A stretch of DNA of 64,000 nucleotides from Pseudomonas viridiflava (GTDB taxonomy: Bacteria; Pseudomonadota; Gammaproteobacteria; Pseudomonadales; Pseudomonadaceae), in the NCBI RefSeq assembly GCF_900602065.1, contig NZ_UWFN01000288.1:98511-162510 (forward strand), written 5' to 3'. Shown here piece by piece: positions 25,549 through 34,088 of the stretch. The notes beneath the pieces are model-generated. The model made no database searches. It had not been told where the DNA came from and saw nothing but the letters and a program-made list of their open reading frames with translations. The position numbers and the translations under genes are program-made. Position 1 is the first letter of the stretch. Every line of letters starts with the position of its first letter.

Positions 25549-26262
25549 ATGCTGACCTGGCTAAACCGTGAAAACCTGAGCTTCCCGCCATTGGAAAAAG
25601 CCTTGCGCGAACCCGACGGCCTGCTTGCTGCGGGCGGCGACCTTTCTCCCGAGCGGCTGGTTCAAGCCTATCGCCATGGCTGCTTCCCGTGGTTTCAGGA
25701 TGAGCAGCCCATTCTCTGGTGGTCGCCAGACCCCAGAACCGTGATCTTCCCCGATGAACTCCACGTTTCGCGCAGCCTGGCCAAGGTGATGCGTCAGGAA
25801 CGTTTTCGCGTGACCTTCGATCAGGACTTCGCAGCAGTGATTCGCGCCTGCGCCGGACCACGCGCCTATGCAGACGGAACCTGGATTACCGGCTCCATAC
25901 AGGCCGCGTACATGGAATTGCACCAGCGCGGCTATGCTCACAGCGTTGAAGTCTGGGAGAACGACGTATTGGCAGGCGGGCTTTACGGACTGGCAATGGG
26001 CAAACTTTTTTTCGGTGAATCAATGTTCAGTCGGGCCGACAACGCCTCCAAAGTCGGCTTCGCCACACTGGTCGAACGCTTGAAAGCCTGGGGCTTTGTT
26101 TTGATTGACTGCCAGATGCATACCAGCCACTTACAGAGCTTTGGTGCCCGTCCTATTTCGCGCAAGGAATTCTCCGACTACCTGCGTCAGCATCTGGACC
26201 AGCCTAATGACGCCGACTGGCTGCCTAGGCGAGTTCAGCAGGCTGACATACACTCTTACTAA
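25549..26262 (+). CDS. aat: Leucyl/phenylalanyl-tRNA-protein transferase
   Basis: This 237-residue cytoplasmic GNAT-fold enzyme adds Leu or Phe from charged tRNA to proteins with N-terminal Arg or Lys, creating an N-degron for ClpS. The N-terminal FPPLEKALREPDGLLAAGGD and the core GCFPWF..QPILWWSPDPR (around residues 44-63) are signature blocks, as are YADGTWITGSIQAAY and GLAMGKLFFGESMFS. I chose the ATG at 25549. It is followed 31 bases later by bpt, a second N-degron transferase; clpS and clpA lie 3-4 kb downstream. Confidence 0.97.
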   Translation: MLTWLNRENLSFPPLEKALREPDGLLAAGGDLSPERLVQAYRHGCFPWFQDEQPILWWSPDPRTVIFPDELHVSRSLAKVMRQERFRVTFDQDFAAVIRACAGPRAYADGTWITGSIQAAYMELHQRGYAHSVEVWENDVLAGGLYGLAMGKLFFGESMFSRADNASKVGFATLVERLKAWGFVLIDCQMHTSHLQSFGARPISRKEFSDYLRQHLDQPNDADWLPRRVQQADIHSY

Positions 26263-26293
26263 GGATTTATTTTTTGGCTACAGGGGGGCAATC

Positions 26294-27001
26294 ATGACAG
26301 AGCTGGCACGGCTGAAGTTTTATGCCACTCAACCCCACTCGTGCAGCTACCTGCCGGAAGAGCAGGCTACGACGCTTTTTCTGGATCCCAGCCAGCCGAT
26401 GGATGTGCAGGTTTACGCGGATCTTTCGGACATGGGATTCCGCCGTAGCGGTGATCACCTTTACCGGCCGCACTGCCAGAATTGCAGCGCCTGTGTGCCC
26501 GCGCGCATCCCTGTCGATCTTTTTACACCCAACCGGCAGCAGAAACGCATCTTCAAACGCAATGCGGACATCGAAGTGCGCAGCGCCAAGCCGCGCTTCA
26601 CTGAAGAATATTTTGACCTTTACCAGCGCTATATCGAACAAAGGCATGCCGATGGCGACATGTTTCCACCCAGTCGCGATCAATTTTCGACTTTTCTGGT
26701 GCGCGACCTTCCCTTCTGCAGATTCTATGAGTTCCGCGTAGATAAACGCCTGCTGGCGGTGGCCGTTACCGACATGCTACCCAACGGACTTTCGGCCGTT
26801 TATACGTTCTATGAACCCGCCGAAGAGCGCCGCAGTCTGGGGCGCTACGCCATTTTGTGGCAGATCGCCGAAGCGGCACGCCTGCAACTGCATGCGGTGT
26901 ACTTGGGCTACTGGATAAAGAACTGCCAAAAGATGAATTACAAGACCCAATATCGGCCCATCGAGCTGCTCACAAACCAAAGATGGATCACTCTTTATTG
27001 A
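26294..27001 (+). CDS. bpt: Aspartate/glutamate leucyltransferase (Bpt, Ate-like)
   Basis: This 235-residue enzyme, formerly called arginyltransferase, transfers Leu to proteins beginning with Asp or Glu and so extends the bacterial N-end rule. The conserved cysteine-rich block [15 protein letters not shown] (about 65-79) and the C-terminal [20 protein letters not shown] identify the family. The ATG at 26294 ([10 protein letters not shown]) gives normal length; the longer frame overlaps aat. It is co-directional with aat and infA. Confidence 0.95.
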
Positions 27002-27101
27002 AGACCTTGGCTTAACCGGCATTTTTCGGGCACAATGCACGCCGCTTTTGCCTGGCGCCACTTGCACCGGGCCACTCATTAGATACCGAGGGCTTTACTG
27101 C

Positions 27102-27320
27102 ATGTCGAAAGAAGACAGCTTCGAAATGGAAGGCACTGTCGTCGACACCCTGCCCAACACCATGTTCCGTGTGGAGTTGGAAAACGGGCACGTCGTAACC
27201 GCGCATATCTCCGGCAAGATGCGCAAGAACTACATTCGTATTCTTACCGGTGACAAGGTGCGTGTTGAACTGACGCCCTACGACTTGAGCAAAGGGCGCA
27301 TTACTTACCGCGCCCGTTAA
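27102..27320 (+). CDS. infA: Translation initiation factor IF-1
   Basis: This 72-residue S1/OB-fold factor binds the 30S A site during initiation. The whole sequence is canonical: [59 protein letters not shown] and ITYRAR. The ATG at 27102 is the standard start. The usual context of infA next to aat, bpt and clpA is retained. A strong terminator follows. Confidence 0.99.
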
Positions 27321-27332
27321 GCAGGTCTTAAC

Positions 27333-27363
27333 AAAAACGCCCGGCACCTGCCGGGCGTTTTTG
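27333..27363 (+). terminator. Intrinsic terminator after infA
   Basis: AAAAACGCCCGGCA and its complement form a 14-bp stem with a 2-base loop and a T run, 12 bases after the stop. Confidence 0.95.
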
Positions 27364-27396
27364 TGTGCCCGGGTTTTGTGGAAAACTCGTCACTCA

Positions 27397-27468
27397 GCAG
27401 GTGCTGCCGAAGGCTGCGAAGCATTCATCCTGATACATTGCCATCGCAGCCTTCGGCAGCTCCTACAG
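27397..27468. repeat. REP/REPIN inverted repeat, family A (copy 3)
   Basis: A 72-base element with right arm CCTTCGGCAGCTCCTACA. The left arm is altered at its outer end (AGCAGGTGCTGCCGAAGG), so the outer 5-6 bases no longer pair. It lies between infA and the convergent clpA. Confidence 0.85.
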
Positions 27469-27526
27469 ACGTCAGACTTACCGCAAGACAGCGCGGCGCC
27501 ATCGACACCACCAATATGAACTCAAC

Positions 27527-27565
27527 AAAAAACCCCGCACCTCTTTCGAGATGCGGGGCTTTTCA
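27527..27565 (-). terminator. Intrinsic terminator after clpA
   Basis: On the minus strand AAAAGCCCCGCA and its complement form a stem with a purine-rich loop followed by TTTTTT, 14 bases after the clpA stop. The reverse also has T residues, so it may work both ways. Confidence 0.9.
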
Positions 27566-27578
27566 TGAAGCGTGAGAC

Positions 27579-29849
27579 TTAAGCCATTTCTGCTGTGGTT
27601 TCGAAGTCAAAGGTGATTTCACCATCCTTGAAGTCGATATGTACCACGCCACCATGCTCGGAGAGTTCGCCGAAGAGAATCTCTTCCGCCAGCGGACGCT
27701 TGATCTTGTCCTGAATCAAGCGCGCCATTGGACGGGCGCCCATTGCGGCATCGTAACCACTCTCGGCCAGATAACCTCTGGCGGCGTCGGTCACCTCCAG
27801 CAGCACGCGCTTGTCTTCCAACTGCGCCTGAAGCTCGGTGAGGAACTTGTCCACCACACTTTTGATAACCTCATGGCTGAGGCGACCAAATTGAATGATG
27901 GTGTCCAGACGGTTGCGGAACTCAGGCGTGAAGCTCTTCTTGATGACTTCCATTGCATCAGACGAGTGGTCCTGATGCGTGAAGCCGATCGAAGCCCGAG
28001 CCGCCGACTCAGCACCCGCGTTAGTGGTCATGATCACGATCACGTTGCGGAAGTCCGCTTTACGCCCGTTGTTATCAGTCAGCGTACCGTGATCCATTAC
28101 CTGCAACAGCAGGTTGAAGACTTCCGGATGCGCTTTCTCGATTTCATCGAGCAACAGCACGCAATGTGGCTGCTTGGTGATTGCTTCGGTCAGCAGACCG
28201 CCCTGATCAAAGCCTACATAACCTGGCGGGGCACCAATCAAGCGTGAAACAGTATGCCGCTCCATGTACTCGGACATGTCGAAGCGCACCAGTTCAATAC
28301 CCAGAGCCTTGGCCAACTGACGAGCGGCTTCGGTCTTGCCGACGCCGGTAGGACCGGCGAACAGGAAGGAACCCACAGGCTTGTCAGGCGACTTCAAACC
28401 AGCACGGGACAGTTTGATCGCAGTGGACAGCGAATCGATCGCTGCATCCTGGCCAAACACCGTCAGCTTCAGGTCACGCTCCAGATTTCTCAGCAACTCC
28501 TTGTCGGAGCTGTTGACGTGCTTAGGTGGAATCCGCGCGATTTTCGCCACGATGTCTTCAACCTGCGCCACCTCAATCCGTTTGACGCGTTTCTCGACAG
28601 GCTGCAGGCGCTGGTAAGCGCCCGCCTCGTCAATCACGTCAATGGCTTTATCCGGCATGTGACGGTCGTTGATATAGCGTGACGCCAGCTCAGCCGCAGC
28701 GCGCAGGGCCTCATCACTGTATTCAATACTGTGATGCTGCTCAAAGCGGCCTTTCAGGCCTCTGAGAATACCGATGGTGTCTTCAACGGACGGCTCCGAC
28801 ACGTCAACCTTCTGGAAACGACGGGCGAGAGCCCGATCTTTCTCGAAGATGCCGCGGAATTCCTGGAAAGTTGTCGAACCGATGCAACGAATATCGCCCG
28901 ACGACAGCAGCGGTTTGAGCAGATTCGAAGCATCCATCACGCCACCGGAGGCAGCACCGGCACCGATAATAGTGTGGATCTCGTCAATGAACAGGATCGC
29001 ATGCGGACGTTTTTTCAGCTCATTGAGCAGCGCCTTGAAGCGCTTTTCAAAATCGCCGCGGTATTTGGTACCTGCCAGCAACGCTCCCAGATCGAGAGAG
29101 TAAACAACGCTGCTGGCCAACAGATCAGGCACCTGATTATCGACGATACGCTTGGCCAGACCCTCGGCAATGGCGGTCTTGCCGACGCCTGCCTCGCCCA
29201 CCAGAAGCGGGTTGTTCTTGCGACGACGGGCCAGAATCTGAGCAACCCTTTCAACTTCCTGCTCACGCCCGACAAGCGGATCTATACGCCCCTGGCGTGC
29301 CAGTTCGTTCAGATTGCTGGCATAGGCATCCAGAGGATTACCTGAAGCAGAAGACTCACCACCCTCGTCGTCCTGCATATCTTGCTCACCTTCAGAGTGA
29401 TCGCCGTGCCCAGGCACCTTGGATATGCCATGAGCAATGTAGTTGACGACATCTATGCGGGCCACGCTCTGCTGCTTGAGCAGAAACACTGCCTGGCTTT
29501 CTTGCTCACTGAAAATAGCAACCAGCACGTTGGCGCCGGTCACTTCACGTTTGCCCGAGCTCTGTACATGGAAAACTGCACGTTGCAGAACGCGCTGAAA
29601 GCCCAGCGTTGGCTGGGTCTCGCGATCCTCGTCATGAACGGGGATCAACGGCGTGGTGGAGTCGATGAACTCCTGCAGATCATGCTTGAGCTTATCGAGG
29701 TTTGCGCCGCAGGCACGCAGAACAGTGGCGGCAGCCTCATTGTCCAATAAGGCCAGCAGGAGGTGCTCGACAGTCATGAACTCATGACGTTTCGAACGAG
29801 CCTCCTTGAAGGCCAGATTGAGGGTGACTTCGAGCTCACGGTTTAACAT
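27579..29849 (-). CDS. clpA: ATP-dependent Clp protease ATP-binding subunit ClpA
   Basis: This 756-residue AAA+ unfoldase feeds ClpP. Its parts are the N-domain that docks ClpS (1-145), an acidic linker (EGEQDMQDDEGGESS, about 153-167), D1 with Walker A GEAGVGKT (218-225), and D2 with Walker A GPTGVGKT and the pore loop region near GAPPGYVGFDQGG. The ClpP-docking IGL-type loop is present as IGFTHQDHSS. It lies 30 bases downstream of clpS, so the two form an operon. Together with the nearby Aat and Bpt it completes the N-degron pathway. Confidence 0.98.
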   Translation of the reverse strand: MLNRELEVTLNLAFKEARSKRHEFMTVEHLLLALLDNEAAATVLRACGANLDKLKHDLQEFIDSTTPLIPVHDEDRETQPTLGFQRVLQRAVFHVQSSGKREVTGANVLVAIFSEQESQAVFLLKQQSVARIDVVNYIAHGISKVPGHGDHSEGEQDMQDDEGGESSASGNPLDAYASNLNELARQGRIDPLVGREQEVERVAQILARRRKNNPLLVGEAGVGKTAIAEGLAKRIVDNQVPDLLASSVVYSLDLGALLAGTKYRGDFEKRFKALLNELKKRPHAILFIDEIHTIIGAGAASGGVMDASNLLKPLLSSGDIRCIGSTTFQEFRGIFEKDRALARRFQKVDVSEPSVEDTIGILRGLKGRFEQHHSIEYSDEALRAAAELASRYINDRHMPDKAIDVIDEAGAYQRLQPVEKRVKRIEVAQVEDIVAKIARIPPKHVNSSDKELLRNLERDLKLTVFGQDAAIDSLSTAIKLSRAGLKSPDKPVGSFLFAGPTGVGKTEAARQLAKALGIELVRFDMSEYMERHTVSRLIGAPPGYVGFDQGGLLTEAITKQPHCVLLLDEIEKAHPEVFNLLLQVMDHGTLTDNNGRKADFRNVIVIMTTNAGAESAARASIGFTHQDHSSDAMEVIKKSFTPEFRNRLDTIIQFGRLSHEVIKSVVDKFLTELQAQLEDKRVLLEVTDAARGYLAESGYDAAMGARPMARLIQDKIKRPLAEEILFGELSEHGGVVHIDFKDGEITFDFETTAEMA

Positions 29850-29879
29850 AGCTTCACCTCATACCCAAGTGGTCGGCGT

Positions 29880-30242
29880 TTAACCGTCCTTCTCGATCTC
29901 ACAGAGTAGCGGATGCTGGCTTTCCCTGGCGTATTGGTTGACCTGCATTGCCTTGGTCTCGGCGATGTCGCGGGTAAACAATCCACATACTGCACGTCCC
30001 TCTGTATGGACGGCCAGCATGACCTTGGTCGCCAGCTCACGATTCAGGTTAAAGAACACCTCGAGCACTTCGACGACGAAATCCATCGGTGTGTAATCAT
30101 CATTAAACAAAACCACCTTGTACATCGGTGGCGCCTGCAACGTCGGCTGGGCATCCTGAACCGCGATGCCTGCCGCGTCATCCTCATGGGAATCCGGATT
30201 GTCCTGACTTGATGTTAGTCGAATCTTGCTGATTGCATGCAT
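29880..30242 (-). CDS. clpS: ClpA adaptor ClpS
   Basis: This 120-residue adaptor delivers proteins with N-terminal Leu, Phe, Trp or Tyr to ClpAP. The N-degron pocket is recognisable in YKVVLFNDDYTPMDFVVEVL (about 42-61) with the conserved DDYTPMDFV, and the ClpA-binding HTEGRAVCGLFTRDIAETKA follows. An extended flexible N-terminus of about 38 residues precedes the fold, as needed for substrate hand-over. It is divergent from cspD. Confidence 0.97.
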   Translation of the reverse strand: MHAISKIRLTSSQDNPDSHEDDAAGIAVQDAQPTLQAPPMYKVVLFNDDYTPMDFVVEVLEVFFNLNRELATKVMLAVHTEGRAVCGLFTRDIAETKAMQVNQYARESQHPLLCEIEKDG

Positions 30243-30463
30243 GGAAAGAAAAGTTCGTAAAGGGGCGGATTGAATAATGAGTCGCAGTCTGACCGGTTTT
30301 CAAATGGACCGCCGCGTGACCTTGACTATCGGCTAAACGGTGTTACAAACAATAGAACCCACATTGGGTAAAAAGGGTCCGCGCAGTCAACCAAAATTTT
30401 TTTCGGTCCGGCGGATGAGGTGGATGATACTCCCAACGGAGTCCTTTGCAGAGGGATGTGACT

Positions 30464-30739
30464 ATGCTCAGCGGTAAGGTCAAGTGGTTCAATAATGCAA
30501 AAGGTTATGGCTTTATCCTGGAAGATGGGAAAACCGAGGACCTGTTCGCCCATTTTTCTGCAATTAAAATGGACGGTTACAAGACCCTCAAGGCAGGCCA
30601 GCCGGTCACCTTCGAGATTATCCAGGGCCCTAAAGGCCTGCATGCTGTAAACATCAGCAATGCGACCACAGGGGACGTACGCGTGTCGAGTGAGGCTATC
30701 AAGGCTACGGTCAGCACTTCTGCCGATGTAACAGCCTGA
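30464..30739 (+). CDS. cspD: Cold-shock-like protein CspD
   Basis: This 91-residue OB-fold protein has RNP1 KGYGFIL and RNP2 DLFAHFSAI, with LSGKVKWFNNAKGYGF at the start and a 20-residue tail after the fold, which is the CspD type rather than CspA. E. coli CspD binds single-stranded DNA and inhibits replication in starved cells. The ATG at 30464 (MLSGKVKW) follows GAGGG. It is divergent from clpS, the order known from many gammaproteobacteria, and ends at a strong terminator. Confidence 0.95.
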   Translation: MLSGKVKWFNNAKGYGFILEDGKTEDLFAHFSAIKMDGYKTLKAGQPVTFEIIQGPKGLHAVNISNATTGDVRVSSEAIKATVSTSADVTA

Positions 30740-30775
30740 CGACAGGTGCTCCACCACAATGCGCCAACCTTGAAG

Positions 30776-30815
30776 AAATTGGCCGGTTCAGTGATTTGAA
30801 CCGGCCAATTTTATT
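30776..30815 (+). terminator. Intrinsic terminator after cspD
   Basis: AAATTGGCCGGTTCA and its reverse complement form a perfect 15-bp stem with a 6-base loop, followed by TTTTATTT. It starts 36 bases after the stop. Confidence 0.93.
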
Positions 30816-30911
30816 TGAAACACCTGCACACACACCTGCCCGTTTGCCGAAAACTCCGCCCCCCCTTGCCAACCTCGACCAACGGCGAATACCGCCAATG
30901 ACTTAGAACGC

Positions 30912-30948
30912 TTAGCATTAATGCTTAGCGCCAAGGGTTTGATATACT
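30912..30948 (+). promoter_or_regulatory. Candidate idh promoter with direct GCTTAGC repeats
   Basis: GCTTAGC occurs twice around the palindrome GCATTAATGC at about 30910-30930, and a good -10 box, TATACT, is at 30943-30948. No convincing -35 at normal spacing is present, which fits an activator binding the repeats. This is inference from the sequence alone. Confidence 0.4.
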
Positions 30949-31181
30949 CCCGCCGTGACTAACGGGTCATAGGGGCCGACCAGTCTGGAAAGAGACTTTG
31001 CGCCCTTGTATGTGTTGTGCAGCAACTGCCGCCCGACCGCTTGACGCTCGACTGATGCACCTACCATCATCATCGCGAATAAACCTCGACTCAGGCTCAT
31101 GAAAGAGACTGCGAGCAAAGTGCATACCCTGCGCGCATCGAGATTTTGTGCATGCTCAGCAAAACAGAGAGTTCATACGAA

Positions 31182-33410
31182 ATGTCCAACCGTTCGAAGA
31201 TCATCTACACCTTTACCGACGAAGCTCCAGCCCTCGCCACCTACTCGCTTCTTCCTATCATCGAAGCCTTCACTGCCTCCTCTGATATCGACGTTGAAAC
31301 GCGAGACATCTCTCTGGCGGGCCGCATTCTTTCCAGCTTCCCTGAATCCCTGAGCGCTGATCAGCAAATCGGCGACCACCTCGCCGAACTGGGCAAGCTG
31401 GCGACCACGCCAGAAGCCAACATCATCAAGCTGCCAAACATCAGCGCCTCGGTCCCTCAACTCAAGGCGACCATCAAAGAACTGCAAGACCTGGGCTTCA
31501 AGATTCCTGATTACCCTGAGTCGCCGAGCACTGACGCGGAAAAAGACGTCCGCGCACGCTACGACAAGACCAAAGGCAGCGCCGTGAACCCGGTTCTGCG
31601 TGAAGGCAACTCCGACCGCCGCGCGCCGCTGTCGGTCAAGAACTACGCCCGCAAGCACCCGCACAAGATGGGCGCCTGGGCTGCTGACTCCAAATCCCAC
31701 ATTGCCCACATGAGCAATGGCGACTTCTACGGCAGCGAAAAGGCCGCACTGATCGGCGCTGCTGGCAATGTGAAGATTGAATTGATCGCGAAGGACGGTA
31801 CTGCGACCGTCCTGAAAGAAAAGACCGCCGTAAAAGAAGGCGAGATCATTGACTCGTCGGTCATGAGCACCAAAGCCCTGCGCAGCTTCATCGCATCGGC
31901 TATCGAAGATGCCAAGGCTCAAGGCGTGCTGCTTTCGGTTCACCTGAAAGCCACCATGATGAAGGTCTCCGACCCGATCATGTTCGGCCAGATCGTCGCT
32001 GAGTACTACAAGGACGCGCTGAACAAGCACGCCGATGCGCTCAAACAAGTCGGCTTCAACCTGAACAACGGTATCGGCGACCTGTACGACCGTATCAGCG
32101 CCCTGCCTGCCGAAAAGCAAGCTGAAATCAAGGCTGACATCCAGGCCGTGTACGCCGAGCGCGCCCCGCTGGCAATGGTCAACTCGGACAAAGGCATCAC
32201 CAACCTGCACGTGCCAAGCGACGTCATCGTCGACGCATCGATGCCGGCCATGATCCGCGACTCGGGCAAAATGTGGAACGCTGCCGGCGAACTGCAGGAC
32301 ACCAAGGCCGTGATCCCGGATCGCTGCTATGCAACTATCTATCAAGCTGTGATCGAAGACTGCAAGAAACATGGCGCTTTCGATCCGACCACTATGGGCA
32401 GCGTGCCAAACGTCGGCCTGATGGCGCAAAAAGCTGAAGAGTACGGCTCCCACGACAAGACGTTCCAGATCACGACACCTGGCGTTGTCCGCGTAACCGA
32501 CAGCGACGGCAAAGTGCTGATGGAACAGAACGTCGAAGAAGGCGATATCTGGCGCATGTGTCAGGCCAAGGACGCGCCGATTCAGGACTGGGTCAAACTG
32601 GCCGTCAACCGCGCTCGTGCCAGCGACACCCCTGCAGTGTTCTGGCTGGACCCGGCTCGCGCCCATGACGCCGAGATGATCAAGAAGGTCAACAAGTACC
32701 TGGCCGATCACGACACTGCCGGCCTGGACATCCGCGTTCTGTCGCCTGTTGAAGCCATGGCGTTCACCCTGGAGCGCACCCGCGCTGGCAAGGACACCAT
32801 TTCGGTGACCGGCAACGTACTGCGCGATTACCTGACCGACCTGTTCCCGATCATGGAACTGGGTACAAGCGCCAAGATGCTGTCCATCGTGCCATTGATG
32901 AACGGTGGTGGCCTGTTCGAAACTGGCGCAGGTGGTTCGGCGCCAAAGCACGTTCAGCAGTTGGTTGAGGAAAACTTCCTGCGCTGGGATTCCCTGGGTG
33001 AGTTCCTGGCTCTGGCCGCTTCCCTGGAGCACCTGGGCAACACCTACAACAACCCGAAAGCACTGGTTCTGTCCAAGACTCTTGATCAGGCTACCGGTGA
33101 GTTCCTGGACCGCAACAAGTCGCCTTCGCGCAAAGTCGGCAACATCGACAACCGCGGTAGCCACTTCTATCTGGCACTGTTCTGGGCTCAGGCTCTGGCG
33201 GCCCAGAATGACGATGCGGCACTCAAGGCGCAGTTCAGCCCAGTGGCTAAAACCCTGGCCGACAACGAAGAAAAAATCGTTGCCGAACTGAACGCCGTAC
33301 AAGGCAAGCCAGCGGAAATCGGCGGTTACTACTACCCGAACCCTGAGCTGACCAGCAAAGTCATGCGCCCAAGCGCAACCCTGAACGCAGCGATTGCTTC
33401 GCTGAACTAA
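31182..33410 (+). CDS. idh: NADP-dependent isocitrate dehydrogenase, monomeric type
   Basis: This 742-residue enzyme oxidises isocitrate to 2-oxoglutarate in the TCA cycle and is the large monomeric (IDH-II) form. The opening MSNRSKIIYTFTDEAPALAT and blocks such as GNSDRRAPLSVKNYARKHPH, DLYDRISALPAEKQAEI and GTSAKMLSIVPLMNGGGLFE are characteristic. I chose the ATG at 31182; the longer frame adds 12 residues without family resemblance. It competes with isocitrate lyase, encoded 7 kb downstream (aceA), at the glyoxylate branch point. A long leader precedes it and a terminator follows. Confidence 0.98.
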   Translation: MSNRSKIIYTFTDEAPALATYSLLPIIEAFTASSDIDVETRDISLAGRILSSFPESLSADQQIGDHLAELGKLATTPEANIIKLPNISASVPQLKATIKELQDLGFKIPDYPESPSTDAEKDVRARYDKTKGSAVNPVLREGNSDRRAPLSVKNYARKHPHKMGAWAADSKSHIAHMSNGDFYGSEKAALIGAAGNVKIELIAKDGTATVLKEKTAVKEGEIIDSSVMSTKALRSFIASAIEDAKAQGVLLSVHLKATMMKVSDPIMFGQIVAEYYKDALNKHADALKQVGFNLNNGIGDLYDRISALPAEKQAEIKADIQAVYAERAPLAMVNSDKGITNLHVPSDVIVDASMPAMIRDSGKMWNAAGELQDTKAVIPDRCYATIYQAVIEDCKKHGAFDPTTMGSVPNVGLMAQKAEEYGSHDKTFQITTPGVVRVTDSDGKVLMEQNVEEGDIWRMCQAKDAPIQDWVKLAVNRARASDTPAVFWLDPARAHDAEMIKKVNKYLADHDTAGLDIRVLSPVEAMAFTLERTRAGKDTISVTGNVLRDYLTDLFPIMELGTSAKMLSIVPLMNGGGLFETGAGGSAPKHVQQLVEENFLRWDSLGEFLALAASLEHLGNTYNNPKALVLSKTLDQATGEFLDRNKSPSRKVGNIDNRGSHFYLALFWAQALAAQNDDAALKAQFSPVAKTLADNEEKIVAELNAVQGKPAEIGGYYYPNPELTSKVMRPSATLNAAIASLN

Positions 33411-33425
33411 GGTTTTGTCCTGATC

Positions 33426-33458
33426 ACAAACCCCGGCCCCGTGCCGGGGTTTGTGTTT
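33426..33458 (+). terminator. Intrinsic terminator after idh
   Basis: ACAAACCCCGGC and GCCGGGGTTTGT form a 12-bp stem 16 bases after the stop, followed by a weak T-rich tail. Confidence 0.85.
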
Positions 33459-33471
33459 CAGGCGCATCCCC

Positions 33472-33545
33472 TGTAGGAGCTGCCGAAGGCTGCGATGGCA
33501 TTTCGCCTGACACACCGCTATTCGCAGCCTTCGGCAGCTCCTACA
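33472..33545. repeat. REP/REPIN inverted repeat, family A (copy 4)
   Basis: A 74-base element with perfect arms TGTAGGAGCTGCCGAAGG and its complement. It lies between co-directional idh and the Nudix gene, just before the Nudix start. Confidence 0.9.
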
Positions 33546-33581
33546 GGGGATTGCGCACCCAACCTACTGAGCACCCACCTT

Positions 33582-34028
33582 ATGAACTGGCAAGCCCACG
33601 TCACCGTCGCCACGATCGTCGAAGATCAAGGCAAATTCCTTTTCGTAGAAGAACTCAAGGGCGGCAAGGCAGTACTCAACCAGCCTGCCGGGCATCTTGA
33701 TCCAGACGAATCCCTGCAGCGCGCCGCTGTACGCGAAACCCTTGAAGAAACCGGCTGGGACGTGGAGCTGACAAGCGTCATCGGCATCTATCTCTATACC
33801 GCGCCAAGCAACGGCGTGACGTATCAGCGCATCTGCTTTGCCGCCAAACCACTGCGTCATCATCCCGACTATCAACTGGATGACGGCATTATCGGCCCGC
33901 AATGGCTGACCCGTGACGAACTCGTTGCCCAGCAGGACCGCTGGCGCAGCGAGCTGGTGCTGCGTTGCGTGGACGATTACCTGAACGGCGAACACTTCAG
34001 TCTCGACCTGCTACGCGACAAGGCGTGA
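33582..34028 (+). CDS. nudJ: Nudix hydrolase, NudJ-type phosphatase
   Basis: This 148-residue protein carries the full Nudix box from residue 37: GHLDPDESLQRAAVRETLEE followed by TGW. Its opening, NWQAHVTVATIVEDQGKFL, and position ahead of mnmA match NudJ (YmfB), which hydrolyses nucleoside triphosphates and thiamin pyrimidine pyrophosphates. I chose the ATG at 33582; the longer frame reads back through the REP element. mnmA follows by 60 bases and hflD after that, the same trio as in E. coli. Confidence 0.92.
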   Translation: MNWQAHVTVATIVEDQGKFLFVEELKGGKAVLNQPAGHLDPDESLQRAAVRETLEETGWDVELTSVIGIYLYTAPSNGVTYQRICFAAKPLRHHPDYQLDDGIIGPQWLTRDELVAQQDRWRSELVLRCVDDYLNGEHFSLDLLRDKA

Positions 34029-34088
34029 GACTCCCGCCGCCGGGCCTGTTAGAATCGCGTCCTTTTCGAAGCTACCCATTGAATTCCT

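Larger units (their letters stand above)
30740..31181 (+). other. cspD-idh intergenic region with a long idh leader
   Basis: This holds the cspD terminator, a candidate idh promoter near 30912-30948 and about 230 bases of untranslated leader. No gene is convincing. In P. aeruginosa the second isocitrate dehydrogenase gene (icd) lies here; no sign of it is visible. Confidence 0.6.

Noticed and set aside
31173..33515. A 780-codon minus-strand frame opposite idh
   Set aside because: Pure antisense of a conserved gene; it arises from high GC at third positions and runs into the REP element.
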